A stretch of DNA of 64,000 bases, taken from the NCBI GenBank assembly GCA_963805605.1, contig CAWDUX010000002.1, positions 2,232,001 through 2,296,000 of the forward strand, written 5' to 3'. Positions 1 through 8,250 of this stretch are shown here, in pieces; the stretch's first letter is position 1; the number at the start of each line of letters is the position of its first letter. This DNA is from Actinocatenispora sp963805605 (GTDB lineage: Bacteria; Actinomycetota; Actinomycetes; Mycobacteriales; Micromonosporaceae). Below the pieces are notes generated by a model. That model was not told the DNA's origin and did no database searches. It was given only the letters and a program-made list of their open reading frames with translations. The translations under genes were made by a program, and so were the position numbers.

Positions 1-599
1 GGGCTGCGAAGTCCGAACAGACCGAGCCGGTCAAGCCATGCGGCGATCGGGTTCCGCCGGCCGCGGGCCAGCCGGAACGGTGCCGGCAGGCGCAGGCTCG
101 TGCATCGTGCCGCCGCGTATTCGTCTCGCACTGCGGTGATTCCGAAGTGCGTTGCGGCCTCGGTGACAGCCGTCAGGTTCTGTTCGTCGACGCTTGCGTA
201 CCTGATGGGCTGGCGGCGCACGAACGATCCGTCGCCCAGCAGGTGCGCCAGCATGACCACCTCGGACTCCGGCCATTCGACTGTGACCAGCGGCGCCGGT
301 ACGTGTCGAGGAGACGCGATCCGCGAGCCGTCGCTGAGTTCCCCGAGCGGTTTCCATCCATCGATCGTGAGGAACGGATGGTTCGCGGTGGCCTCCACCG
401 TGCGGCCGGAGGCGAGCCGCAACGTGAATGCCTCCTTCATTCCGCTGGAGAAGGCGTGCGTCATGGGCATGGCCGTGTATCGGAGCTTCTCGTCGGCCGA
501 CCATACCGGGACATCGGTTGCCCCGCTGGCCAGCAGTTCACCGATGGTCGTCTCCGCCCCGGTGTCCGCCCGGAGAATGCGAGTGTTGGCCGTGAGACA
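1..599 (-). other. Intein 2 in DnaB: class 1 with LAGLIDADG-type endonuclease start (partial)
   Basis: It starts at Cys (CLTANTRILRADTG) directly after SDLRESG of the helicase. Block B is present as TANHPFLT. About 120 residues in comes LAHLLGDGSF, the first dodecapeptide-like motif of a LAGLIDADG homing endonuclease. About 199 residues are visible before the window ends, so the second endonuclease motif and the C-terminal splice junction cannot be checked. Unlike intein 1, this one probably keeps an endonuclease and could still be mobile. Confidence 0.9.
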
Positions 600-2435
600 T
601 CCTGATTCGCGCAAATCGGACAGCTGGGGGCGCTTGTCGGTACGCTGTTCGGGGCCACGGTTGAGCTGACTGACCGCGATCAACGGGCACTCGACCTCTT
701 TGGCCAGCAGTTTGAGCCCCCGGGACAGTTCGGCGACTTCCTGCTGCCGGCTCTCCGCCCGCTTCGGGCCGCTCATCAGCTGCAGATAGTCCACCACGAT
801 GAGCTTGATGTCGTGGCGCTGCTTGAGCCGCCGGGCCTTGGCCCGGATCTCCATCAGGTTCATGTTCGGGGTGTCGTCGCAGAACAGCGGCGCCTCGGAG
901 ATCTCACCCATCCGACGGGCCAGCTTCGTCCAGTCGTCGTCGGACAGCTGACCGGAGCGCAGGGTGTGCAGCGGTACCCGCGCCTCGGCGGACAGCAGCC
1001 GCATCACGATCTCGACCTTGCTCATCTCCAGGCTGAAGATGACGCTGGACATGGAGTTGCGGATCGAGCAGGACCGGGCGAAGTCCATCGCGACCGTCGA
1101 GTTGTGCGTCGGGATCCAGGACTCGCCGGCCATGTACATGTGGTCGGCGCTGTCCACCTGGACGCAGCGCACCGGGACGCTTCGTACCGGACGGGCATCG
1201 ACGATGTGCCGCGTCCCGGCACCGCGGGTGTTGTCGGGTCCGGGACGCATGCACCCCTGCACCGCGTGGTTCGGCAGCCCGTCCGGGTCGTACAAGGTCG
1301 CCGCGATCTGCTCGGTCGTGACCACGGACCCTGGCCCGGTGCCCGGGTCGGCGGTGGCGTCCCCGGCGACGATGCCGGCCCGGGCGGGGCGGCGGGCCGG
1401 GTCTGATCCGGTCGGGCCGATGGCGCCGACTAGGACCTCGATCCGTTGCCGGCTGCGGCTGGTGGTACGCCACTGGTGCTGGGCGTCGGCGACGATGACG
1501 GTGCCGTCCGAGAACTCGACCTCGTAGCAGGGACGGTCGTGCATCACGTCGGTCGCGGCGACGACGCGGGTCGGCGTGCCGTCGGCCCCGACCAGCAGAT
1601 CGCCCGGTCGTACCGCGCCCATCGTGGTCCAGCCGGTGGGTGTCGGCAGCGGTGTGTCGAGTGCCAGCGCCTTGCCGAGACCGGGGCGCCCCGCGACGAT
1701 GATCAACTGGCCGGGGTGCAGGCCGTTGAGGAGGCGGTCGAGGTCGCTGAAGCCGGTCGGCACGCCGGTCATGACGCCGCCGTTGGCGCCGATCGCCTCG
1801 ATCTCGTCGAGGGTGGGCTGCAGCAGCTCGTTCAGCGCGGCGAAGTCCTCGCTGACCCGGCGCTCGGTGACGTCGTACACGGCCTGCTGGGCCATATCGA
1901 CCACGTCGTCGATGTCGCGTCCGCCGCCGGCGGCTGCCCCGTAGCCGAGCTGGGTGACCCGGGTGCCGGCCTCGATCAGCCGGCGCAGCACCGCGCGGTC
2001 GGCGACGATGCGGGCGTAGTACGCCGCGTTGGCCGCGGTGGGCACGCTGGCGATCAGGGTGTGCAGGTAGGTTGCGCCGCCGACCCGGTTGTGGTCGCCG
2101 GAGTCCACCAGCGCGGACGCCACGGTGATCAGGTCGGCGGGCTCGCCCCGACCGTAGAGGTCCAGGATCGCGTCGAAGACGATGCCGTGTTTGGGCTGGT
2201 AGAAGTCGTTGGTTCGGAGGATCTCGACGACATCGGCGATGGCGTCCTTGCTCAGCAGCATGCCGCCGAGGACGCACTGTTCGGCCGCGACGTCCTGCGG
2301 TGGGGTGCGCTCGAAGTCGCCGGCCTGTTGCCGGGGTGGCCGGGGGCGCGCGTCCGGCGGTCCGCCCTGTGCGGGCGACTCACCGGAGGGGTCCGGTCCG
2401 CCGCCCGGCGGATGAACCTCTTCCGAGATCGACAT
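1..2435 (-). CDS. dnaB: Replicative DNA helicase DnaB with two inteins (3' end outside window)
   Basis: This is the ring helicase that unwinds DNA at the replication fork. It starts at the ATG at 2435, behind a G-rich Shine-Dalgarno. After an acidic/Pro-rich N-terminus comes the DnaB N-domain (PQDVAAEQCVLGGMLLSKDA). The RecA-like domain follows, with the P-loop GRPGLGK/ST split by an inserted intein and the Walker B region VDYLQLMSGP. A second intein begins right after SDLRESG. Residues 1-255, then 446-612, are extein; the C-terminal extein lies beyond base 1. The frame is open with no stop throughout, so splicing must rebuild the helicase. Both insertion points are well-known DnaB intein sites. 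The upstream intergenic DNA carries DnaA-box-like repeats. Confidence 0.96.
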   Translation of the reverse strand, partial: MSISEEVHPPGGGPDPSGESPAQGGPPDARPRPPRQQAGDFERTPPQDVAAEQCVLGGMLLSKDAIADVVEILRTNDFYQPKHGIVFDAILDLYGRGEPADLITVASALVDSGDHNRVGGATYLHTLIASVPTAANAAYYARIVADRAVLRRLIEAGTRVTQLGYGAAAGGGRDIDDVVDMAQQAVYDVTERRVSEDFAALNELLQPTLDEIEAIGANGGVMTGVPTGFSDLDRLLNGLHPGQLIIVAGRPGLGKALALDTPLPTPTGWTTMGAVRPGDLLVGADGTPTRVVAATDVMHDRPCYEVEFSDGTVIVADAQHQWRTTSRSRQRIEVLVGAIGPTGSDPARRPARAGIVAGDATADPGTGPGSVVTTEQIAATLYDPDGLPNHAVQGCMRPGPDNTRGAGTRHIVDARPVRSVPVRCVQVDSADHMYMAGESWIPTHNSTVAMDFARSCSIRNSMSSVIFSLEMSKVEIVMRLLSAEARVPLHTLRSGQLSDDDWTKLARRMGEISEAPLFCDDTPNMNLMEIRAKARRLKQRHDIKLIVVDYLQLMSGPKRAESRQQEVAELSRGLKLLAKEVECPLIAVSQLNRGPEQRTDKRPQLSDLRESGCLTANTRILRADTGAETTIGELLASGATDVPVWSADEKLRYTAMPMTHAFSSGMKEAFTLRLASGRTVEATANHPFLTIDGWKPLGELSDGSRIASPRHVPAPLVTVEWPESEVVMLAHLLGDGSFVRRQPIRYASVDEQNLTAVTEAATHFGITAVRDEYAAARCTSLRLPAPFRLARGRRNPIAAWLDRLGLFGLRS
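1101..1670 (-). other. Intein 1 in the DnaB P-loop: class 3 mini-intein (190 aa)
   Basis: The insertion sits inside the Walker A loop, between Lys (GLGK) and Ser-Thr. It begins with Ala (ALALDTPLPTPTGWTT) rather than Cys or Ser and ends ...SWIPTHN before Ser+1. It has the W-C-T triad of class 3 inteins: Trp in DAQHQWRT (block B), Cys in VPVRCVQVD (block F) and Thr in IPTHN (block G). In that class the internal Cys makes the first branched intermediate. A TTEQIAATL...NHAV stretch, which in full-length relatives precedes the endonuclease, is followed almost at once by the C-terminal splicing blocks. The homing endonuclease therefore appears to have been deleted. Confidence 0.92.
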
Positions 2436-2556
2436 TCAGCCCCCCTGATGATGCGATCCCTGGGCAGGGAATCACACCTGACCGACACTTCCCGGACCGA
2501 CGCGCGGGGCAAGCTACTCGACGATAGGAACGTCTGGCCCGCCAGCAAAATCGACC

Positions 2557-2695
2557 GGTGGATAACCCGGGGGACAACCTGTGGATAACTGCCCGAACCT
2601 TGTGCACAGCCCTGTGCACAACCTGGGGATAACGCCTGGGGATAACGGCTGGCAAGGCTTTGAACTGCAATTTCGTCGTGAACAGCTGTGGACGG
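2557..2695 (+). promoter_or_regulatory. Cluster of DnaA-box-like 9-mers upstream of dnaB
   Basis: The 467-bp dnaB-polX gap holds no convincing gene but has a run of same-direction 9-mers close to TGTGGATAA. They are GGTGGATAA (2557), GGGGGACAA (2569), TGTGGATAA (2580, exact), TGTGCACAA (2613), TGGGGATAA (2624), TGGGGATAA (2637) and TGTGGACGG (2687). Spacings of 11-13 bp put many of them on one face of the helix. DnaA recognises TTATCCACA/TTGTCCACA, so this may be a DnaA-binding regulatory array for dnaB. No dnaA or dnaN gene is here, so it is not assigned as oriC. Confidence 0.6.
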
Positions 2696-2902
2696 CGAGA
2701 AAGTTCTGGTGCACCAGCCCGAACCGGGCAGCGGATGCCGGGAACCTGGCGGCTTCACCAGTTTGGTCCGATCGGTGACCACCGGGTCGCTGCGCGCCCG
2801 ATGGGTCCTTCGGGGCGGACCGCTCGGCCGGGGCCCGGCTGGACGGTGGTGCCCGGATTCCGGCCGGATCGACTCCTGTCCGGGTGCGGTGGCCCGGGAC
2901 GG

Positions 2903-4627
2903 TCAGCGGGCGCCGGACCCGCCGGTGAGAAAGTCGCGGAGCCGGTCGTACGGCCAGGTGTTGATCACGTCGTCGGTGGTGAGCCAGCCGCGTTGCGCGC
3001 TGAGCGTGGCGTACCGGACGAAGTCGAGCTGCGGTACGGCGTGCGCGTCCGACGCGATGGAGAAACGTACGTTGCGTTCGCGGGCCCAGATGATGTGCTC
3101 GTCGCGCAGGTCCAGCCGGTCCGGTCCGCCGTTGACCTCCAGCGCGGTGCCGGTACGCGCAGCGGCGTCGAACACCGCCGGCAGGTCGACGTCGATCGGT
3201 TCGCGCCGGCCGATGAGCCGACCGGTCAGATGCCCGATGACGTGCACGTACGGGTTCTCACAGGCCCGGATGAGCCGGCGGGTCTGTTCGGCCCTCGACA
3301 GCGTGAAGTGGCTGTGCACGCTGGCCACACAGATGTCGAAGCCGGCCAGTACGTCGTCCGGCCAGTCGACCGCACCGTCGGGCCCGATGTTGAGCTCGGT
3401 GCCGTGCAGCAGTCGCATCGACGGGTACCGGCTCTGCCGGTCGGCGAGCTCCGCGCGCTGGGCGAGCGCCTTGTCCAGGGTCATCCGCTGCATGGTCAGG
3501 TCGGGCGCGTGGTCGGTGACCGCGTAGTAGGCGTAACCGTGCCCGGCGGCCGCGTCGAGCATCTCGACCAGGGTGCCCACGCCGTCGGTGAGATCGGTGT
3601 GGGTGTGCAGGTCACCGCGCAACGACTCGACGGTGACCAGTTCGGGCAGGGCGCTTCTGCGGGCTGCCGCGACCTCGCCGCGGTCCTCCCGGAGAGTCGG
3701 TGCGATCCAGTCGAGCCCGAGCCGCCGGTAGACCTCCTCCTCGGTGCGGGCCGCCTGCAGCTCGCCCGACTCCGCGTCGAACAGTCCGTACTCGGAGAGC
3801 TTCAGTTTGGCGTGCACGGCCATCTCGCGGACCCGTACGTTGTGCTCCTTGGAGCCGGTGAAATATTGCAGCGCGGCGCCCCACCGGTCGAGCGGCACGA
3901 CCCGCAGGTCGACCTGCAGTCCGGCCCGGGTGCGTACGGAGGTCTTCGTGTCGCCGCGGACGAGGACCGACGCGGTCTCCGGCAGTTCGACCAGTGCGGT
4001 CATCAGCGGGCCGGAGTCGTCCGCGGCGGCGAGGATGTCGATGTCGCCGACGGTTTCGCGGCCGCGTCGCAGAGACCCGGCGTAGCTGCAGCGTTGGGCG
4101 AGCGGCGCCAGCCGTTCGACGATGGACTCCGCCTGGTCGAGCGCGGCGGCCAGCAGGATCCGCCCGGAACCGCCGCGTAGCAGTTCGATGCCGGTACGGA
4201 TCACCTCCTCGGTGCGGGCGCCGAAACCTTTCAGTTCCCTGACCCGACCGTCGTCGATCGCGGTCAGCAGGTCGTCGGCGTTGCTGACACCCAGTTCGCG
4301 GTAGACGGTGAGGGCTTTCGCCGGCCCGAGGTTGGGGATGCGCATCAGATCCAGTACGCCGGCCGGGATCTCCGCGCGCAGTTCCTCCAACTGCCGGAAC
4401 GTGCCGGTACGTTGCGCCTCGACCACCTTGCCGGCGATGGAACGGCCGACGTTGGGTATCTGCCGCACGCCGGCTTCATCCAGTGTGGACAGATCGGTGC
4501 CGTGCCCGCCGACGGCGCGGGCGGCCTTCTCGTACGAGCGGACCTTGAAACGGTCGCCGCCGGTCATCGCGAGCAGCTCGGCGTATTCGCCGAGCAGCGC
4601 GGCGACCTGGTCGTTGGCGCGGGCCAT
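2903..4627 (-). CDS. polX: PolX-family DNA polymerase/PHP phosphoesterase
   Basis: This bacterial family X DNA polymerase fills gaps in base-excision repair and usually has 3'-5' exonuclease activity from its PHP domain. It is 574 aa, the normal length. The N-terminus has helix-hairpin-helix DNA-binding repeats (IPNVGRSIAGKV, IPNLGPAKAL). The nucleotidyltransferase signature GSLRRGRETVGDIDIL has metal-binding Asp195 and Asp197. The PHP domain starts near residue 340 with RGDLHTHTDLTDG, and further metal ligands lie in HGTELNI, ASVHSH and SDAHA. It starts at ATG 4627 and is transcribed divergently from the VWA lipoprotein gene, with 266 bp between them that show nothing clear. Confidence 0.93.
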   Translation of the reverse strand: MARANDQVAALLGEYAELLAMTGGDRFKVRSYEKAARAVGGHGTDLSTLDEAGVRQIPNVGRSIAGKVVEAQRTGTFRQLEELRAEIPAGVLDLMRIPNLGPAKALTVYRELGVSNADDLLTAIDDGRVRELKGFGARTEEVIRTGIELLRGGSGRILLAAALDQAESIVERLAPLAQRCSYAGSLRRGRETVGDIDILAAADDSGPLMTALVELPETASVLVRGDTKTSVRTRAGLQVDLRVVPLDRWGAALQYFTGSKEHNVRVREMAVHAKLKLSEYGLFDAESGELQAARTEEEVYRRLGLDWIAPTLREDRGEVAAARRSALPELVTVESLRGDLHTHTDLTDGVGTLVEMLDAAAGHGYAYYAVTDHAPDLTMQRMTLDKALAQRAELADRQSRYPSMRLLHGTELNIGPDGAVDWPDDVLAGFDICVASVHSHFTLSRAEQTRRLIRACENPYVHVIGHLTGRLIGRREPIDVDLPAVFDAAARTGTALEVNGGPDRLDLRDEHIIWARERNVRFSIASDAHAVPQLDFVRYATLSAQRGWLTTDDVINTWPYDRLRDFLTGGSGAR

Positions 4628-4893
4628 CAGCGCCCTGGCCTGTGCGGGGATCCGGTCTGGAATCGGGCCGGCGCAACCTGCGACATGAGGCGGAGTCTAC
4701 GACCCGGCACCGACATCCACCGCCGTCCCGACGATCTTGTCGGCAGGTCACGAAGAACACGGGCAGGCCACGGATCGGCCACAACGGGAGCCGGGCCGTC
4801 CTCCGCGCCGTCGTAGTCGCGTACCCCGCTGGCGGATCGGATGGGGTGACCCGGCTGGCCACCGGGTCGCCGACGACTGAGGAAGGACCGCAG

Positions 4894-6486
4894 ATGACGG
4901 GCAGACAGACAGGACCGGCCGGGGACACCGGGTCGGCCGGGGGAGCCGGGTGCGGACGGACCGCCCGGATCGTGTCGGCGACCGTGGCCGGGCTGGTGGT
5001 TCTCGCCGGGTGCAACTCCACCGGCAGCACCCACGCCACCGACCTGCATGGTCCCCGGGGCTACAGCGGGCCGGCACCGGCGCAGGCACCCGCGGGCGGC
5101 AACCGGGCACCTGCGGGCAGTGACCGGGTACCGGCGCCCACCGGCAGCACCGCGCCGCCCGTGGAACCGGGACCGGTGTCGCCGGCCAGCCAACCGAAGA
5201 GCACCTTCGCACTGGACGTGGACACCGCGTCGTACTACTTCGCCGGGCAGCGGCTGCGGTCCGGCGCGTTGCCGGACCGGACCACGATCCGCCCCGAGGA
5301 GTTCGTCAACTCGTTCCGGCAGGACTATCCGCAGCCGTCCGGTGCCGGCTTCACGGTCGGTACGGACGGGGCCCGGCTGCCCGGCAGTGCCGACACCCGG
5401 CTGCTGCGTATCGGTCTGCAGACCCGTGGCGAGGCACCCATGGAGCGTCGGAACGCGGCGCTGACCATCGCGGTCGACGTGTCCGGCTCGATGGCGGACC
5501 GCGGAAAGCTGGACCTGGTCAAGGACTCGCTGCACACGATGCTCGGCCAGCTGCGCGACACCGACGAGGTGGCGTTGGTCGCCTACAGCGACGAGCCCCG
5601 GGTGCTGCAACCTCTGACCCCGGCACGCAACCGCGGCGCACTTGGTCGGGCCATCGACAAGCTGGCGCCGTCCGGTGGTACGGACCTCGGTGCCGGCGTG
5701 CAGGCCGCGTACCGGGTGGCCCGGCAGGGTTACCGGACCGGTGCGACGAACCGGGTGGTACTGCTTTCCGACGGGCTGGCCAACCAGGGCGACACGGCCG
5801 CGAAGACGATCCTGGGCAAGGTCTCGGAACAGGCCGGCAAGGGCATCTCGCTGTTGTGCGTCGGGGTCGGTGGTGACTACGGCGACGCGCTGATGGAGCA
5901 GCTCGCCGACCACGGGCACGGCATGGCCGTGTACGTGGCGGACCGGGACGAGGCGCGCCGGGCGTTCGTCGACCAACTGCCGGCCAACCTGGACGTACGG
6001 GCCCGCGAGGCCAAGGCCCAGGTGACGTTCGACCCGCATCAGGTCCGCAGCTATCGGCTGATCGGGTTCGACGACCGGCGGCTGTCCAGCGACGCCTTCC
6101 GGGACGACGCGGTGGACGGCGGCTGGATCGGGCCGGGGCACAGCGTTACCGCCCTGTACGAGGTACGGCTGGCGCCGGGTGCCGCCGGCCGCGTGGCCGA
6201 GGCCCGGGTGCGCTGGCATGACCCGGACAGTGGCCGGGCTGCCGAGGCAGCGCACACCGTCTCGGTCGCCGACCTGGCCGGTGCGCTGGCATCGGGGCCG
6301 CCGCGGCTGCAGATCGACTATGCGGCCGGCTACTTCGCCGAGGTACTGCGGGGAAGCCGGTACACCAACCATGTCCGGCTGGCGGCACTTGCCTCCATAG
6401 TGGACACAGCGGCACACGGTAGTGAGGACGCCGAGCTGCGGGACCTGGCCGAGCTGATCCGGTCGGCGGACGACCTGCTCGGTTGA
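4894..6486 (+). CDS. VWA-domain lipoprotein (YfbK-like)
   Basis: A 530-residue secreted lipoprotein. The ATG at 4894 has a good ribosome site (GGAAGG) and leads into a signal peptide ending VVLAGC, a lipobox. A Pro/Ala-rich linker follows, then the YfbK-type N-terminal region (FALDVDTASYYF...RPEEFVNSF). The von Willebrand A domain has the MIDAS motif DVSGSM, the TDLGAG loop and VLLSDG. The C-terminal part resembles the DUF3520 region usually fused to such domains. VWA domains bind metal-dependent protein ligands; the partner is unknown. The reading frame extends upstream to 4642, but that part looks non-coding. Direct tandem 16-bp repeats lie just after the stop. Confidence 0.88.
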   Translation: MTGRQTGPAGDTGSAGGAGCGRTARIVSATVAGLVVLAGCNSTGSTHATDLHGPRGYSGPAPAQAPAGGNRAPAGSDRVPAPTGSTAPPVEPGPVSPASQPKSTFALDVDTASYYFAGQRLRSGALPDRTTIRPEEFVNSFRQDYPQPSGAGFTVGTDGARLPGSADTRLLRIGLQTRGEAPMERRNAALTIAVDVSGSMADRGKLDLVKDSLHTMLGQLRDTDEVALVAYSDEPRVLQPLTPARNRGALGRAIDKLAPSGGTDLGAGVQAAYRVARQGYRTGATNRVVLLSDGLANQGDTAAKTILGKVSEQAGKGISLLCVGVGGDYGDALMEQLADHGHGMAVYVADRDEARRAFVDQLPANLDVRAREAKAQVTFDPHQVRSYRLIGFDDRRLSSDAFRDDAVDGGWIGPGHSVTALYEVRLAPGAAGRVAEARVRWHDPDSGRAAEAAHTVSVADLAGALASGPPRLQIDYAAGYFAEVLRGSRYTNHVRLAALASIVDTAAHGSEDAELRDLAELIRSADDLLG

Positions 6487-6496
6487 CCCCGGCTCG

Positions 6497-6562
6497 CGTG
6501 GATCTGGGGCTGCGTGGATCTGGGGCTGCGTCGACCCCGGCTCGTGTTGATCATGGCCTCAG
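6497..6562. repeat. Tandem 16-bp repeat plus GTTGATCATGGCCTCAG element
   Basis: The 16-mer CGTGGATCTGGGGCTG occurs twice back to back (6497-6528), and a diverged third copy follows. At 6546-6562 lies GTTGATCATGGCCTCAG, which overlaps the 3' end of the convergent phosphoesterase gene. Close copies of it occur in both orientations at 44886-45002. It looks like a dispersed intergenic repeat family. Confidence 0.6.
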
Positions 6563-7368
6563 ACCCGACGCCGTTCGCTTGAGGGTTCAGCTTGATACGA
6601 GTGAGGCTCGGGAAGTGGATCCTTCGCCGCCCCAGTGAAGACCGCGAGGGCGTCGGCGTCCGATGGGGTGGTGAGTATGTTCTCCGCGATGAACTCGTCG
6701 AGTCCGGGGTAGTCCGGTGCGGTGGACCGGAACTGGTTCGCCGCACCGACCGCGTCGTAGTGGGTGTGCCGCAGGCTGATGCCCGGGCCGAGCAGCGCCC
6801 AGTACGCACCGGTGCCGCCGTACGGCATGCCGACGCTGCCGGGGTTGACGAACCGGCGGCGGTCGGCGAGCCGGTCGAACGGCATGTGGGTGTGGCCGAG
6901 TACGACGGTGTCTGGGGTGCCGGCGTACGCCTGCCGGAACCGTTCGACCGGGGAGTCGACCAGCACTATCTCGGTGTCGCTGCGGGTGGTGGCGTGGCAG
7001 AACAGGGTCGGTCCGAGTCCGGTCACATCGAGGGTGACGGTCATCGGCAGGTCGGCGATCAGGTCACGGTGTACGCGGGTGATCCGTTCCCCGCAGTACG
7101 CGGTGGGGAGGCGGACCTCGTCGGGCAGGTCGGGGGTGAGCTGTCCGTCGTGGGCGGCGACGAGTTCTCGTTCGGCGTTGCCGTGTACCCAGATCGCCCG
7201 GTCGCCGAGGTCGGCGAGCCGGTCCAGGGTTTCGGCGGGCATCGGCCCGGTGGCGATGTCGCCGTTGAGGACGATGGCGTCGACCGGTGGGCCGGCGTGG
7301 ATGTCGGCGAGGACGGCGTCCAGTGCCGGGAGGTTGCCGTGGATGTCGGCCAGTACAGCGACTCGCAT
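6559..7368 (-). CDS. Calcineurin-like metallophosphoesterase (YfcE/DR1281-type)
   Basis: A 269-aa dinuclear-metal phosphoesterase. The N-terminal ADIHGN motif, NGDI, HGNAE, FCHATT and GHTHMPF give the full ligand set of the superfamily, and NPGSVGMPYG is typical of the YfcE-like branch. The physiological substrate (phosphodiester, nucleotide or protein) cannot be told from sequence. The chosen start is the ATG at 7368, directly before MRVAVLADIHGN; the longer upstream frame runs through the hydrolase and TetR genes on the other strand and is spurious. It shares a 63-bp divergent promoter region with the alpha/beta hydrolase gene. Confidence 0.9.
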   Translation of the reverse strand: MRVAVLADIHGNLPALDAVLADIHAGPPVDAIVLNGDIATGPMPAETLDRLADLGDRAIWVHGNAERELVAAHDGQLTPDLPDEVRLPTAYCGERITRVHRDLIADLPMTVTLDVTGLGPTLFCHATTRSDTEIVLVDSPVERFRQAYAGTPDTVVLGHTHMPFDRLADRRRFVNPGSVGMPYGGTGAYWALLGPGISLRHTHYDAVGAANQFRSTAPDYPGLDEFIAENILTTPSDADALAVFTGAAKDPLPEPHSYQAEPSSERRRV

Positions 7369-7395
7369 AGCGAGAATGATATATCGCGAGCGCGG

Positions 7396-7424
7396 TTGAC
7401 AAGGTTGGCTAATCGCATTAGCTT
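7396..7424 (+). promoter_or_regulatory. Promoter TTGACA-17-TAGCTT with palindromic operator
   Basis: TTGACA (7396-7401) and TAGCTT (7419-7424) are 17 bp apart. GCTAAT-CGC-ATTAGC (7408-7422) is a perfect 6+6 inverted repeat lying across the spacer and the -10. Transcription would start near 7431, at or next to the ATG of the hydrolase, implying a leaderless mRNA. The TetR regulator encoded two genes down is the obvious candidate ligand for the operator. Confidence 0.6.
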
Positions 7425-7431
7425 TATGGCT

Positions 7432-8250
7432 ATGGAAAATAAGACGCAGTTCCTGGAAGTCGCCGGCGGCCGCCTCGGCTACGACGTGACCGGCCCGGCC
7501 AACGGGCCCCTGGTGGTCTGCACCCCCGGCCTCGGTGACCTCCGGCAGGCGTACCGCTTCCTGATCGGCCCGCTCGTCGACGCCGGCTACCGAGTCGCGA
7601 CCATGGACCTCCGGGGCTCCGGCGAGTCCAGCGTGGACTGGCCCAACTACGAGGCGTCGGCGATCGGCGCCGACATCCTTGCCCTGGTGGCACACCTGGG
7701 CGGCCGCGGCGCGCTGATCGGAAACTCCTACACCGGCGACTCGGTGGCCTGGGCTGCCGCGACCGCACCCGACGCGGTCACCGGAATCGTGATGTTCGAC
7801 CCGTTCACCCGGGTGCTGCCCCCGCAGAGCCTGCTCGTACGACTCGCCAGCAGCGCCGTCGGCCGCCTCCCCATGCTGTGGGCGATGTACTACAAGTCGC
7901 TGTACCCGACCGCAGAGCCGGCCGACCTCGGCGCCCACCTGGCCCGGCTCAAGGCCAGCCTGCGTGAACCCGGCCGGATGGTGGCGTTGCGCGCCATGTT
8001 CGCCGGACAGCACGCCGAGACCGAGAAACTGCTCGGTACCGTCCGCTGCCCGGTGCTGGTCGCCATGGGCGGCAAGGACCCCGACTTCCCCGACCCGGCC
8101 GCCGAAGCCAAGGAGATCGCCAGCCGGTTCATCGCCGCACCCGTACGCGTCGAACTCATCGACGGCGCCGGTCACTACCCGTTCGCCGAAATGCCGGAGA
8201 AGACCGCCCCGGCCGTACTGGGACTGCTCGCCGAGGCGTTCGGTGCCTAG
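7432..8250 (+). CDS. Alpha/beta hydrolase
   Basis: A 272-aa alpha/beta-fold hydrolase with a complete triad: nucleophile elbow GNSYTG (Ser), acid in GGKDPDF, and His in GAGHYPF. The oxyanion region TPGLGD follows strand 3. The substrate is unknown; esters, lactones or C-C bonds are all possible for the family. The ATG at 7432 fits a leaderless transcript from the promoter just upstream; another ATG at 7426 would add two residues. Its stop overlaps the GTG start of the TetR gene by 8 bp, so the two are translationally coupled. This suggests the regulator senses the substrate or product of this enzyme. Confidence 0.88.
   Translation: MENKTQFLEVAGGRLGYDVTGPANGPLVVCTPGLGDLRQAYRFLIGPLVDAGYRVATMDLRGSGESSVDWPNYEASAIGADILALVAHLGGRGALIGNSYTGDSVAWAAATAPDAVTGIVMFDPFTRVLPPQSLLVRLASSAVGRLPMLWAMYYKSLYPTAEPADLGAHLARLKASLREPGRMVALRAMFAGQHAETEKLLGTVRCPVLVAMGGKDPDFPDPAAEAKEIASRFIAAPVRVELIDGAGHYPFAEMPEKTAPAVLGLLAEAFGA

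Noticed and set aside
904..2277. 457-aa Arg-rich open frame on the minus strand
   Set aside because: It lies inside dnaB in another frame, has the Arg/Pro-rich composition of out-of-frame high-GC DNA, and shows no domain.
2557..2695. Replication origin oriC
   Set aside because: DnaA-box-like sites are present, but there is no dnaA, dnaN or AT-rich unwinding region next to them.
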